Source of the DNA: Heyndrickxia camelliae
GTDB taxonomy: Bacteria > Bacillota > Bacilli > Bacillales > Bacillaceae_C
Assembly: GCF_002844575.1 (NCBI RefSeq)
Contig: NZ_PIQO01000005.1
Location: 1 to 64,000, forward strand
Length of the DNA: 64,000 nt
Direction: 5' to 3'
Shown: piece by piece, positions 52,841-62,648 of the stretch
Layout: every line of letters begins with the position of its first letter
How positions within the stretch are numbered: position 1 is the first letter of the stretch
Program-made: the position numbers and the translations under genes
The notes under the pieces: generated by a model
Seen by the model: the letters and a program-made list of their open reading frames with translations, nothing else
Databases searched by the model: none
What the model was told of the DNA's origin: nothing

Positions 52841-53564
52841 CATGATTACCGCCAAAAATTTGCATAAATCCTTTGGTTCACTCCAAGTATTAAAAGGAAT
52901 CAATGTAACAATCAAGGAAAAAGAGGTAGTTTGTGTCATCGGCCCATCCGGTTCTGGAAAAAGCACCTTTTTACGATGTTTGAATGCATTGGAGGAAGTA
53001 ACATCTGGAGAGGTTATCATAGATGGAAAAAATTTAACAGATTGCAAGATTGATATAAATGCAGTCCGTTCGCAAGTAGGAATGGTGTTTCAGCACTTTA
53101 ATCTTTTTCCCCATATGACCGTGTTGGAAAATGTCACCTTGGGGCCTATCAAGGTAAAGGGAATGACAAAAGCCGAAGCGGAAAAGATCGCAATCCCTAT
53201 ATTAGAAAAAGTAGGTCTTTCTGATAAGGCAAAAGTGTACCCGGATAGTTTATCGGGTGGTCAAAAACAGCGAGTTGCCATCGCGCGGTCCCTGGCGATG
53301 AATCCGAAAGTGATGCTCTTTGATGAACCGACTTCCGCCCTTGATCCTGAACTCGTCGATGATGTTTTAAAAGTCATGAAGGATCTCGCCAAAGAAGGCA
53401 TGACAATGGTAGTAGTCACACATGAAATGGGCTTTGCCCGCGAAGTTGGCGATAGGGTTTTGTTCATGGATGAGGGGATTATCATGGAGGAAGGAACTCC
53501 TAAGGAGATTTTTGAAAACCCGCAAAATCCGCGCACGCAAGGATTTTTAAGTAAAGTTTTGTAA
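52833..53564 (+). CDS. Polar amino acid ABC transporter, ATP-binding protein
   Basis: A GlnQ-type ATPase of about 243 residues. Walker A is [13 protein letters not shown], the signature [13 protein letters not shown], Walker [15 protein letters not shown] and the switch [12 protein letters not shown] 52833 lies four bases after AAAGGAGG; ATG 52842 is also possible. It overlaps the permease gene. It powers the three-gene importer; substrate glutamine or similar is inferred from family only. Confidence 0.95.
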   Translation: MYNMITAKNLHKSFGSLQVLKGINVTIKEKEVVCVIGPSGSGKSTFLRCLNALEEVTSGEVIIDGKNLTDCKIDINAVRSQVGMVFQHFNLFPHMTVLENVTLGPIKVKGMTKAEAEKIAIPILEKVGLSDKAKVYPDSLSGGQKQRVAIARSLAMNPKVMLFDEPTSALDPELVDDVLKVMKDLAKEGMTMVVVTHEMGFAREVGDRVLFMDEGIIMEEGTPKEIFENPQNPRTQGFLSKVL

Positions 53565-53784
53565 GACTTGGATAAACGGGTTAAGGATGCGTTATCTCAA
53601 GGTTATTCTTAACTAAGGTGAGTCATTGTATTATCGTACTGCCAACATATGAAATTAGGTAGTTTTTTTCGCTATAACAGAGCCGGTGTGCGCCCCTTTT
53701 AGTTTTTCACATCCTTCTTTGTTTCTGTCTGGAAATCTTGTAAAATTAATGGGAAGTATATTTTTGAGATAAGGGGTTTAGTAA

Positions 53785-54657
53785 ATGGCGATACAAAGTA
53801 AGGCACGATTGACTGGCAGTATTATTTATCGGTTAGTATTAGCAATCATCTTAATGCTTGTTTTAACTACAATTCTATCAATTCCTGCTCTAGCATATAT
53901 TCTTGTGACTTCTGATGTTCCATTAGAAGAGATCTCTGACTTTTCACTGGAGGACCCTGTCACAGGACTACTGTCAGGTGCTGCTTCCTTTTTAGGAGTG
54001 CTTTTAACCGTTCTAATCATGACAAAATTTAAGAAACAAGCCATGAAAAATATGGGCTGGACTGATTTTTGGAAGCGAAAAGGCGAACTTGCTTTTGGAT
54101 TGATATTAGGATTTGCCTCGATTACGATAATCTTTCTAATCTTATGGGCAACTGGTCAAATTTATTTTGAACATATCCGCTGGCATTTTTCATGGTCCCT
54201 CCTATTAGGGCTTATTACGTTTATTTTTGTAGCTTTGAATGAGGAATTATTTTTTCGCGGGTACATTATATCGATTTTAAGGCAGACACATTCCAAAGTG
54301 GTTATTTATCTCGTTTCTGCCGTGATATTTAGTTGTGCGCATATTATGAATGATAATGTGAAACTATTAGGACTTATCAATATTGTATTAATTGGCCTTT
54401 TGTTTGCTTATATGTTTTTAAAAACAAATCGTTTATGGATGCCGGTTGGGTACCATTTGACGTGGAATTTTTTTCAAGGGAATGTTTGGGGATTTCATGT
54501 CAGCGGAACCACAACAACAAGCGTATTAAAACCAGAAATTCGAAACACGATTTTAACGGGCGGAGGTTTCGGTCCCGAAGCTGGACTCTTAACAACAATA
54601 GTAATAATAGTTGGTTTTTTTGTTGTTAGAACATGGGGACGGTTCAAGTGTCTCTAA
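53785..54657 (+). CDS. CPBP family intramembrane protease
   Basis: A 290-residue protein with about eight membrane helices. The abortive-infection/CAAX-protease motifs are present: NEELFFRGYI (EExxxR), FSCAH and GYHLTWNFFQG (HxxxN). Members act as intramembrane proteases or in bacteriocin immunity. The start is probably ATG 53785 behind AAGGGG. It stands alone. Confidence 0.85.
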   Translation: MAIQSKARLTGSIIYRLVLAIILMLVLTTILSIPALAYILVTSDVPLEEISDFSLEDPVTGLLSGAASFLGVLLTVLIMTKFKKQAMKNMGWTDFWKRKGELAFGLILGFASITIIFLILWATGQIYFEHIRWHFSWSLLLGLITFIFVALNEELFFRGYIISILRQTHSKVVIYLVSAVIFSCAHIMNDNVKLLGLINIVLIGLLFAYMFLKTNRLWMPVGYHLTWNFFQGNVWGFHVSGTTTTSVLKPEIRNTILTGGGFGPEAGLLTTIVIIVGFFVVRTWGRFKCL

Positions 54658-54975
54658 CCTAATTTCAAGTTTTAGTAGAACATATAAATTATATTGGATT
54701 ATCAAAGATTCCCATTGTTTCAATTTTTTCGGTCAGTGTACATTTTAGTTCAAAATATAAAAAATTAAGAGGCTATAAATCCTTGGTCAAAACTGTGAAC
54801 AGGTCGGTATGTGCATACTACCCCTATGTTTCGTTAACGTGGGTGTTATTTTCTTTGCAGTTTTACTATTCGCTGTTCAAGCAGTAGCAAGGGCTCCGAG
54901 GCAGTTGATTAATTTCCCTTATTTTCCTTAATATTATAAAATTATAATAACTGGAAAAATGGGAGGTACTATTTT
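54658..54975. other. Gene-free stretch of 318 bases
   Basis: I see no gene, hairpin or repeat with support. It is AT-rich and carries the promoter region for csaA. Confidence 0.4.
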
Positions 54976-55305
54976 ATGGCAACCATTGAGGATTTTTTGA
55001 AATTGGATATTCGCTTGGGTACTATTTTGAAGGCAGTGCCATTTCCAGAAGCACGAAAACCCGCAATAAAATTAGAAATTGATTTTGGTGAAATGGGGAT
55101 TAAACAATCTTCCGCACAGATCACCAAAAGATATGAACCAGAACAATTAGTTGGTAGGCAGGTAGTTGCAGTAGTTAACTTCCCTCCAAGGCGAATTGCA
55201 GGTTTTAAATCGGAGGTGCTAGTGCTGGGCGGTATTCCCGGAGATGAGGATGTAGTGCTTTTAAGACCTGATGAAGTAGTTGAAAATGGTACAAAAATCG
55301 GATAA
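54976..55305 (+). CDS. csaA: CsaA, tRNA-binding-domain chaperone
   Basis: A 109-residue protein consisting of a single tRNA-binding (EMAP-like OB) domain: [49 protein letters not shown] and [16 protein letters not shown]. subtilis CsaA has chaperone-like activity in protein export. ATG follows GGGAGG. A terminator ends the unit. Confidence 0.93.
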   Translation: MATIEDFLKLDIRLGTILKAVPFPEARKPAIKLEIDFGEMGIKQSSAQITKRYEPEQLVGRQVVAVVNFPPRRIAGFKSEVLVLGGIPGDEDVVLLRPDEVVENGTKIG

Positions 55306-55338
55306 GCGACTGTAAAAGTCGTCAGCAAAACAACTGAT

Positions 55339-55367
55339 GCGATTCCTTAGCTGGGATCGCTTTTTTT
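55339..55367 (+). terminator. Terminator of csaA
   Basis: GCGATTCC pairs with GGATCGC (one bulge) around TTAGCTG and is followed by T7. Confidence 0.85.
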
Positions 55368-55669
55368 ATTAGCCTTTTAAATCACATGAAATTGTGAAAA
55401 GATTGATCCATACCATGAGCAAATTTGTATATATATTTTATTTAATGGTTAGTTCATTTCTTGTTGAAACGTATTCCACTTTCTGTTTCTCATTAATTTT
55501 GAAGAAAGTATCTTGCGCTTTTTCCATTATGTCTTGAGGGAAATGGAATGTATTAGTAGATTGATTGCATTTCGAGTAGCAATAGATTCATTCCACTAAA
55601 TAAAATCCCCCTTTTATTAAAAAAGAGGAGATTATTTTGTGTTAAATGCGTTATAGCGTTCTTAGAAAC

Positions 55670-55732
55670 CACTACTGTCCATGTGTGGCGGACAAAATAC
55701 AAGAAAGTCCACGGATGGTGCCAGGCACCACG
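55670..55732 (-). repeat. Dispersed 65-bp repeat, copy B
   Basis: Read on the minus strand: GGTGCCTGGCACCATCCGTG, then GTATTTTGTCCGCCACACA and TGGACAGTAGTGG. It lies upstream of the KinB-like gene. Confidence 0.75.
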
Positions 55733-55809
55733 ATATGGTAATATATGAGTAGGAATATTTTACCCTGTAAATTATAGGAAATTAAGAATTTGGATAAAAA
55801 GGTGTATCC

Positions 55810-57012
55810 ATGGAAGAACTTTATACTCAAATAAATAAAAAGATTTACTATTTAACTGTATGCATTGTAATTACTATTATGGTGATGGGATTATTTGTGG
55901 GGAATAATTATATTGGATGGCATGATACTGGATTTGTTTTACACAGTTTGCTAGTAGCGATTTTAACTGTATGTTTATTGTTATATCCTAAGTATGTCAC
56001 ACATTTGTTGAGAACCATTATAATAATTTTTGCATTTTGTTATTTTTATACGATCTTTTTTCTGTACCCCGGAATTGGGTCCAATTTTATTTTTCTATGT
56101 TTTATCCCTGCTATAGCGATTTTGTTTTTTGACTCAAAGCTATTTTACTTTTCCATTGTAATTAATAGTGTTTTAATAACCTTTACTTTCATCTATATTA
56201 AGCTTTTCGATGACGAATCTGCTTACTTCTATATTAAAGAAGATTTACTTGGAAATGTGGTCAATTTTATCGGAAGTCAAGCACTGATTTGCTTTATTTT
56301 CTATTTAACGTACGGGAGAATGAAAAAACAGCAATTATATTATGAACAAGTAAAGCAGTCAGAGCGTTTAAGGACTACTGGTCAATTAGCCGCTGCAGTT
56401 GCGCACGAAATAAGAAATCCATTAACAGTAGTAAAAGGGTTTCTGCAGTTATATGAGAATGATGAGGCATATAATATCGATGCAAAAAGGCATTTCAGAC
56501 TGATGATTGATGAATTAAATATCGCAGAAGAGGTTCTTTCCCAATTTCTATCGATAGCAAAGCCGAATAAAAATGAAGAGACAGAAACAGTGAATGTCAG
56601 ATCCGCTCTGCAAAGTGTTGCCGATTTACTTAAATCATATGGGCTTTATCGTAATAATAAAATTGAATTAAATGTGGAAGAGGATATCTATATTGAAGCC
56701 AACAATATGGAAATAAAACAGTTACTTGTGAATATTCTCAAAAATGCCATTGAAGCCTCTAAAATTGGTGATCCTATCATGGTAACAGCAGGTACGAAGA
56801 AGAATTTTGTAGAAATTAAAGTGATAGATTTTGGAGATGGAATGACGGAAGAAGAATTGAAATCCCTTGGAACACCGTTTTATTCCTTAAAGAGTAAAGG
56901 TACAGGGTTAGGGATGATGATTTGCTTTAATATTGCCGCAAAATACAAAGGAACCATTGAGTTTCAAAGTGCTAAAGGAAAAGGTACCACTGTCACCATC
57001 CGGTTCCCATAA
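55810..57012 (+). CDS. Membrane sporulation-type histidine kinase (KinB-like)
   Basis: A 400-residue kinase. Six membrane helices (about 12-175) with little extracellular sequence precede the HisKA domain with the phospho-acceptor His in LAAAVAHEIRNPLTVVKGFL. HATPase_c follows: LLVNILKNAIEAS, FGDGMTEEEL and GTGLGMMICF. The RNPLTxVKGFLQ phrase is that of sporulation kinases KinA-E, whose partner is Spo0F. It ends TVTIRFP. No regulator gene is adjacent, as usual for these orphan kinases. Confidence 0.85.
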   Translation: MEELYTQINKKIYYLTVCIVITIMVMGLFVGNNYIGWHDTGFVLHSLLVAILTVCLLLYPKYVTHLLRTIIIIFAFCYFYTIFFLYPGIGSNFIFLCFIPAIAILFFDSKLFYFSIVINSVLITFTFIYIKLFDDESAYFYIKEDLLGNVVNFIGSQALICFIFYLTYGRMKKQQLYYEQVKQSERLRTTGQLAAAVAHEIRNPLTVVKGFLQLYENDEAYNIDAKRHFRLMIDELNIAEEVLSQFLSIAKPNKNEETETVNVRSALQSVADLLKSYGLYRNNKIELNVEEDIYIEANNMEIKQLLVNILKNAIEASKIGDPIMVTAGTKKNFVEIKVIDFGDGMTEEELKSLGTPFYSLKSKGTGLGMMICFNIAAKYKGTIEFQSAKGKGTTVTIRFP

Positions 57013-57135
57013 AAATGTGCAAAGAGGAGCTAGGTGTATTATTAAGCAAATACATAGTTTCACACATGAGAGGATAGATGAGCAGGAATTAAATTTCTGT
57101 ATTCATCTATCCTTTTTGTATAACCAATAATGCCC

Positions 57136-57612
57136 TCATTTTACTAAAATAGTTGTTACTGGCTGTTCAACTAAAGCAGGATTTCTAGAATTTTCACCCT
57201 CATTAAAGTAAACAAAAAGACTACGTTTTACCTTCACTACCTTTTTATCTACTTTAATGAGGGTAATGTCATTCAAAGGTAAGAGTTAATGGATTCGCGT
57301 TAATTCTTTATGAACTAAATGGTGACTTGGGTTAAGGCAGATTTCCTGTTGCGTCTTTTCCAAAGACTCCAATCAAAAACATCATCTTTATCTCGACTAG
57401 GTTTGATTTTGGATTTGTACTTCAAACTCAAAAGCATTCGAAACATCAGTAATATGAAATCCTTAGGAATTTGGTGGATTGATAATGTGGCTGTGTCTAT
57501 TAATGTTTTAGTTCCATCTAAACGAAAAACTTCAATCTTAGCAGTGATTGTCGTTGTTTATGGTTGTTTAAAACTTTGGTATAGACTGTGGTCGATGACT
57601 TTGCTGCCGTAG
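57136..57612 (-). pseudogene. Decayed hypothetical protein, minus strand
   Basis: Pieces in shifting frames read ITAKIEVFRLDGTKTLIDTA, FHITDVSNAFEFEVQIQNQT, VFGKDATGNL-NPSHHLVHKEL, and at the end DITLIKVDKKVVKVKRSLF with VYFNEGENSRNPALVEQ. The continuity through frame changes shows a former gene of about 160 codons, beta-rich in nature. Family not recognised with certainty. At least four lesions are present. Confidence 0.45.
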
Positions 57613-57788
57613 TATCTATTTAGTTTTCAAGAGGTCCGGTAGAATAACTAATGGCATATTCAATTCCACCTCTTTTTTATATAGAATTATGTAGATTACC
57701 GCATTTTTAACTGGACAAGAATAATAGTCAACTAAATTTTTTTTTGGGAAAAATAAATTTGATTTGGTTTAAGTGATTATCCAGGCAT

Positions 57789-57823
57789 AAAAAAAGTTGC
57801 TACGTGAGGTTGCAACTTTTTTT
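57789..57823. terminator. Bidirectional terminator
   Basis: AAAAAAAGTTGC pairs perfectly with GCAACTTTTTTT around an 11-nt loop. It follows the minus-strand DUF6886 gene at 57886. Confidence 0.85.
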
Positions 57824-57885
57824 CAGATACTATTTATTTATCTAACCTTACAAAAGGAAGCGACTGCACTGTTGCAAAGCTTTCT

Positions 57886-58410
57886 TTAGTACCCTTTTTT
57901 CTTAGCATTCCCCATTCTACACATAGACCAATTAAAACTAGTATTTTTAATTTTTTCACATAAATCCCATAGATTATCAATAATTCGTACTTCAACTTTT
58001 CTATTTAATAGCTCCTTAAATAAGTCTTGTATAACAATTCGAGCAATCGGAATTTGAGATTTTTCACTTACATAGTATCCTGCAGACTTATCCTGTAAAG
58101 TAAAATCCGTTGTGTCAAATTCATATAAATATAATGTAGTATTTTTCATCCTTTCAAACCATTCATGTTCAATGGCAATTACATGATTTGTTGTTTCCGA
58201 TGAAAGATACATTTTTTTATCAATCTCAGTAGTATTTTTGGTGCAATGATATGTAACTCTTGGGCAATTACGTGGTGTTAAAAAATTGGGTAAACACTCT
58301 TCATTTATCGCCCAAACTAATCCCTTATTCTGATCTATATCTTTTCTGGTTGGTATTCGGGGGTTAAAAACAGAAATATCAGCTTCTTCACTTACATGAA
58401 ATAACCTCAT
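57886..58410 (-). CDS. DUF6886-like protein
   Basis: A 174-residue protein beginning MRLFHVSEEADISVFNPRIP with GLVWAINEECLPNFLTPRNC, PRVTYH and YVSEKSQIPIARIVIQDL. This matches my memory of the DUF6886 family in bacilli; function unknown. ATG is preceded by GGAAGGAAGATGC on the minus strand. Its last residues (NAKKKGY) are poorly conserved. Confidence 0.75.
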   Translation of the reverse strand: MRLFHVSEEADISVFNPRIPTRKDIDQNKGLVWAINEECLPNFLTPRNCPRVTYHCTKNTTEIDKKMYLSSETTNHVIAIEHEWFERMKNTTLYLYEFDTTDFTLQDKSAGYYVSEKSQIPIARIVIQDLFKELLNRKVEVRIIDNLWDLCEKIKNTSFNWSMCRMGNAKKKGY

Positions 58411-58495
58411 AGCATCTTCCTTCCAGCATTAAATGATGGTTTTCAAATTATGTTTCAGTTCAAAAATCACAATTTCGCTTTCCAAGTATGGGTTT

Positions 58496-58910
58496 TTAGC
58501 ATAGATAAATGTTGACTAAGAAGATTTTAACTTTGTATTTTTGTAAAAAAACGGAGTCACAGATCCAAAATACAAATGCAGATGAACAAGCTGTTATATA
58601 AAAGCCAAACGTATAAAATGGGTTAGTATTTGGAAAATTGGCTGGTTGTACAAGCATAAATGTAGGTATACATGCAAAAATAAAATAAAACAGCAAAATA
58701 TAAGAAATAAAATTTCTTTGGATACCTATTTAATACGATTTGAATAGGTACTGCTACTATCAAATAACTAATAAAGGCACAAATGAAATAAAAAACAAAA
58801 CCCAAAAGACCAAAATCATTTAGCAGCATAATATCCAGCAATAATGAAGATGAAATTAAACAAAAGAGATATTTAAAAAATACCACTACAAAAGGTTCGG
58901 TTTCTTTCAA
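58496..58910 (-). pseudogene. UPF0715-like membrane protein, frameshifted
   Basis: The first frame (58910 down) reads LFCLISSSLLLDIMLLNDFG, LIVAVPIQIVLNRYPKKFYF and then stops; the second takes up at FACIPTFMLVQPANFPNTNP, SAFVFWICDSVFLQKYKVK. The join is in a T-rich tract near 58690. Together they give four membrane helices and the FWxxDSxFLQ ending I associate with UPF0715 proteins such as B. subtilis YwlA/YoaG. A one-base slip restores the frame. Confidence 0.6.
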
Positions 58911-59559
58911 GTTATCCTCTATTTCACAATGTATTCAAAAGAGAAAGATAATTCATAAGATACATTAAATTTTAGAGAAAAGGGTGAGGTATAATTACTC
59001 TTAATGATAGCATTATTTCGTAAATGTTTAAATTTGTTTTTCACTAAACCTATGTTCCAAGAAAACAGGAGCGCATCAATACTCTTTGATTCTGCTAAGT
59101 TTGAGTCCTTTTATTCAACTAAATGTATTATATCCTTCGTATTGCAATCCCCGCTATATTTCTGGGTGACCATCTTTATATTGATATTTGAAAGGGGTAG
59201 CTGGTAGAGAGTACCTGCGAGTCGAACTCAATCCTATCAGTTAAACAGTTGCTTCTGATTTACTTCAATATGATTTGCTGGTTGGGACTTATAATCTCGT
59301 ATTTATCGTTATTCTTCTTGCAAAAGCAGAGGATATCTATCCTCACAGCTGCATGCGAACAGGCAGTAAATGGTTGTTTCAATAGACGGGTTAACAATGC
59401 CAAAAAAGTGTCCACGTGTGGAGGACAAAATCGTAAAATGTCCACGAGTGGTGCCTGGCACCATGTTTTCTATTTATTGAAAACATTCAGTATCGTTAGA
59501 GGGGAAGTTATAGTAAAATAGTAGATGTTAGTTCAAATATCTATACATATTAATAATTT
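58911..59559. other. 650 bases without an intact gene
   Basis: No convincing gene. It contains repeat copy C at 59407-59464. Weak frames at 59004 and 59249 have no ribosome site and no recognisable domain. Confidence 0.45.
59407..59464 (-). repeat. Dispersed 65-bp repeat, copy C
   Basis: Read on the minus strand it begins GGTGCCAGGCACCACTCGTG, continues GACATTTTACGATTTTGTCC and ends CCACACGTGGACA. It lies upstream of the PAS kinase gene, which carries copy D at its other end. Confidence 0.8.
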
Positions 59560-61404
59560 ATGGGGAATAAGGAAGTGAAACTTCTAATGAATGCGCTAAA
59601 TTCCTTTATAGAAGGGGAAAAGGAATCTATCTCAAAAGTTAGTCATACTTTTATGGATCAATTATCTGATGCATTGTTTGTGTTGGATCATAATTGGCGT
59701 TTTACTTATTTCAATGCAGAAGCGGAAAAGTTACTTTTAAGGAAGCAAGAAGATATAATTGGAAAAATGGTTTGGGATGAGTTTCCGGAGGCATTTCGTA
59801 CCACCTTTTATTATGAATATAACAAAGCAATGAGAGAAAATAAGCAAGTTCATTTTCAAGAGTTTTATCTTCCTTTGAGAGCATGGTTTGAAGTTAGAGC
59901 GTACCCTACAGAGGAAGGTCTACTTGTCCATTTTCACGATATTACACAAGAGAAAAGAGAACTGGACGAAAGTAGGCAGCATTACAAATCCCTGTTTGAT
60001 CATAATCCAGATGCGATTTATTCATTAGATTTAAGTGGAAAGTATTTATCTGTTAACCGGAGTTTTGAAGAATTATTTGGATATTCATTGGATAACGCAC
60101 TAAAGATAAACTACCATACATTAATAGCCAAGGAAGATCTAGAAAGAACGAACGGGCATTTCCAAAAGGCAGCAACTGGTGAAGTACAAAATTATAATGT
60201 AACCATCATTTCCAAATCGGGCAGAAGAATAATAGCGAATATAACGAATGTGCCGATAGTAGTAAACGGTGAGATAGTAGGGGTTTATGGAATTGCAAAG
60301 GATATAACCGGGCGTGTACAGGAGCAAGAGGAACTTTGTAAAAGTAAAGAAATTCACACATTAATCTCCGAAAACTCCCAGGACATTATTTCTATCTGTT
60401 CACCTGATGGAATCGTAACCTATATTACCCCTGCAGTTCAAAATTTATTAGGGTACAAGCCCGAAGAAATATTATATAAACATATCTCCTATTACTATCA
60501 CCCAGATGATATCGCGAAATTATTGAATTTTACAAAGGATACGAGCGTAACGAGAGGCCGAATCCGACATAAAGATGGCAATTATATATGGTTCGAAATC
60601 AATAGTAAAATTATTCGGGATAAAAATGGTGATATTGAAAAAATTCTTGCTGTTGTGCGAGACATCAGTGAACGCATACAGGCTGAAACACTGATGAGAA
60701 AATCAGAAAAGCTATCCTTGGCTGGGCAATTAGCAGCCGGTGTTGCCCATGAAATACGCAATCCATTAACAGCGGTAAAAGGCTTCTTACAGATTTTGCA
60801 AAGCGGGGGGGAATTAAGAAAGGAATATTTAGATGTAATGTATTCTGAGATTACGAGAATTGAAGAAATCATCCATGAGCTTTTATTCCTCGCGCAGCCA
60901 ACCAAATTGATTTTTGCTGAGCAAAATATAAACAACCTTTTGAACCACGTTGTAACACTGATGGGGACTGAAGCAATTAAGGAGAATATTAGAATAGAAA
61001 CGGATTTGCACTGCAATCCTCTAATAATTAATTGTGAAGAAAACCAAATAAAACAGCTTTTTATTAATCTTGTAAAAAATTCAATTGAGGCAATGCCGAG
61101 AGGGGGAGAGGTTTTGATTAAAACAGAACCGGTAGCCGATGAAGTAATGATTACAGTTTCTGATACTGGCTACGGAATTCCGCCAGAAACTCTTTCCAAA
61201 ATAGGTCAACCTTTCTATACGACTAAAGAAAAAGGTACAGGGTTGGGTTTGGCCGTCAGCTTTAATATCATAGATACACATCGCGGAAAGCTGACCATCA
61301 ACAGTAAACCTCATCAAGGCACCACCTTTACCATAACTTTCCCTAGGGTGCCAGGCACCACTCGTGGACATTTAGCTGAATTGTCCTTCGGGGATGGACA
61401 GTAG
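59560..61404 (+). CDS. PAS-domain sporulation-type histidine kinase
   Basis: A 614-residue soluble kinase with three PAS domains (about 22-130, 145-260, 270-385), seen in DALFVLDHNWRFTYFNAEAE, AIYSLDLSGKYLSVNRSFEE and SPDGIVTYITPAVQNLLGY. HisKA has the His in LAAGVAHEIRNPLTAVKGFL; HATPase_c has VKNSIEAMP, DTGYGIPPE and GTGLGLAVSF. It resembles KinA/KinE phosphorelay kinases. Kinases of this type end at TFTITFP; here 19 extra residues (RVPGTTRGHLAELSFGDGQ) are encoded by dispersed repeat copy D. The start could also be GTG 59575 or ATG 59587. Confidence 0.88.
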   Translation: MGNKEVKLLMNALNSFIEGEKESISKVSHTFMDQLSDALFVLDHNWRFTYFNAEAEKLLLRKQEDIIGKMVWDEFPEAFRTTFYYEYNKAMRENKQVHFQEFYLPLRAWFEVRAYPTEEGLLVHFHDITQEKRELDESRQHYKSLFDHNPDAIYSLDLSGKYLSVNRSFEELFGYSLDNALKINYHTLIAKEDLERTNGHFQKAATGEVQNYNVTIISKSGRRIIANITNVPIVVNGEIVGVYGIAKDITGRVQEQEELCKSKEIHTLISENSQDIISICSPDGIVTYITPAVQNLLGYKPEEILYKHISYYYHPDDIAKLLNFTKDTSVTRGRIRHKDGNYIWFEINSKIIRDKNGDIEKILAVVRDISERIQAETLMRKSEKLSLAGQLAAGVAHEIRNPLTAVKGFLQILQSGGELRKEYLDVMYSEITRIEEIIHELLFLAQPTKLIFAEQNINNLLNHVVTLMGTEAIKENIRIETDLHCNPLIINCEENQIKQLFINLVKNSIEAMPRGGEVLIKTEPVADEVMITVSDTGYGIPPETLSKIGQPFYTTKEKGTGLGLAVSFNIIDTHRGKLTINSKPHQGTTFTITFPRVPGTTRGHLAELSFGDGQ

Positions 61405-61415
61405 TGAAGACGGGG
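61347..61415 (+). repeat. Dispersed 65-bp repeat, copy D, inside a gene end
   Basis: GGTGCCAGGCACCACTCGTG starts inside the last codons of the PAS kinase gene and the repeat ends 11 bases after its stop (GGACAGTAGTGAAGACGG). The stop TAG lies within the repeat. Confidence 0.85.
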
Positions 61416-61449
61416 TTAAAAGATTGCTGGTAAAAAGGAGTACATAACA

Positions 61450-62532
61450 TTGGAGAAAATAACGGAATTATCCATTCCAAAAGATGCAAGAATCATTGTT
61501 ATATCCGATATCCATGGAGAATTAGAACTTTTTCAAAGGCTACTGGAAAAAGTTCGTTTCGGCAAAGAGGATTATCTCATTATCAATGGTGACCTTTGTG
61601 AAAAGGGCAGCAATAGTATGGGAGTAGTTCAATACATTATGGAATTAGCTGCCAATAACCCGAGAGTTCATGTTATTGAGGGCAATTGTGATACCTTAGT
61701 AGAATACCTTTTAAACGAAGATCCCAATATAATCAATTATCTATGTGCAAGAAAGCACTCTATCATGAATGAATGGCTGGAGAAAATCGGGTACCAGCTT
61801 ACGTCAGAATCAAGCGTTCAAGAGGTAAAAGAACAAATAATGAGTCATTTCTCAAAGGAAATAAACTGGTTAACAGAATTACCAACAGTCATTGAAACAG
61901 AACAGCATATCTTTGTTCACGCGGGGCTTGAGGATAAAAAAGACTGGAAGGACTCCAGTAGAGATGCTGCTATCTCCATTCCTGAGTTTTTATATAAGTC
62001 TCATCAAGCAAATAAATATGTTATCGTCGGTCATTGGCCAGTTGGAAATTATACCACAAAATTACTATCAAACAATCCAATCATCGATGATAAGAAAAAA
62101 ATCATCGCCATTGACGGCGGCAATAATGTGAAAAATGTAGGACAATTAAATGCATTTATTATCCAATCGGGAGACGTCTTTTCTACAACCTATGTGGATC
62201 ACTTTCCAGAAATGAAGGTGAAAAAGGCATTTAAAGCAGACCCATCCTGGTCAGGCGTTATTTCATATATGAACTATGCACTGCAACTGGTGGAAAAAGG
62301 CGAGCATTTCACCTTATGTAAACAACCGGAAACAAATCACTCTCTTTATGTGAAAAATGAATATATCCGTCAAACGGAAACTGGATATGAAGCGAAAGAG
62401 GAAGTATCTTGTTCCCAATTAAGCGTAGAACAAGGGGATGTTGTTTCCATCATTGACGATCGTTGTACAGGTTTTACTTTAATTAAGAAAGACGGATTGG
62501 TCGGTTGGATTGCCAAGGCAGCTTTGGAATAA
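61450..62532 (+). CDS. Calcineurin-like phosphoesterase with SH3-like tail
   Basis: A 360-residue protein starting at TTG behind AAAAGGAG. The metallophosphatase motifs are ISDIHGE (DxH), INGDLCEKGS (GDxxxxG), EGNCD (GNxD), HAGLED and VGHWPVG (GHxx), in order up to about residue 215. The last 60 residues (SVEQGDVVSIIDDRCTGFTL, GLVGWIAKAAL) look like a bacterial SH3 domain. The PrpE-like/serine-threonine phosphatase group is the closest match. Target unknown. Confidence 0.82.
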   Translation: MEKITELSIPKDARIIVISDIHGELELFQRLLEKVRFGKEDYLIINGDLCEKGSNSMGVVQYIMELAANNPRVHVIEGNCDTLVEYLLNEDPNIINYLCARKHSIMNEWLEKIGYQLTSESSVQEVKEQIMSHFSKEINWLTELPTVIETEQHIFVHAGLEDKKDWKDSSRDAAISIPEFLYKSHQANKYVIVGHWPVGNYTTKLLSNNPIIDDKKKIIAIDGGNNVKNVGQLNAFIIQSGDVFSTTYVDHFPEMKVKKAFKADPSWSGVISYMNYALQLVEKGEHFTLCKQPETNHSLYVKNEYIRQTETGYEAKEEVSCSQLSVEQGDVVSIIDDRCTGFTLIKKDGLVGWIAKAALE

Positions 62533-62593
62533 CAGGGAAAGGCAAATTCAAAGCAATTAAACCAGATGTAAAAATAAAATGAAAGCAATCTCC

Positions 62594-62644
62594 ATTCCAC
62601 CTTTTTCTTCATAAAACATTAGTAAGAAAAGAAAAAGGTGGAAT
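62594..62644 (+). promoter_or_regulatory. Hairpin covering the SIMPL gene ribosome site
   Basis: ATTCCACCTTTTTCTT (62594-62609) is perfectly complementary to AAGAAAAAGGTGGAAT (62629-62644). The right arm contains the AAGGTGG ribosome site, which ends seven bases before ATG 62649. With no T run after it, this looks like a translation-blocking stem rather than a terminator. Confidence 0.65.
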
Positions 62645-62648
62645 TCTT

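Noticed and set aside
55810-57012. Adjacent response regulator for the sporulation-type kinases
   Set aside because: No receiver-domain gene lies near either kinase; such kinases are normally orphans feeding Spo0F.
57319-57612. 97-codon plus-strand frame
   Set aside because: The other strand carries recognisable pieces of a former protein; this frame has no ribosome site and no domain.
59004-59207. 67-codon plus-strand frame between the kinases
   Set aside because: No ribosome site, no recognisable domain, surrounded by degenerate sequence.
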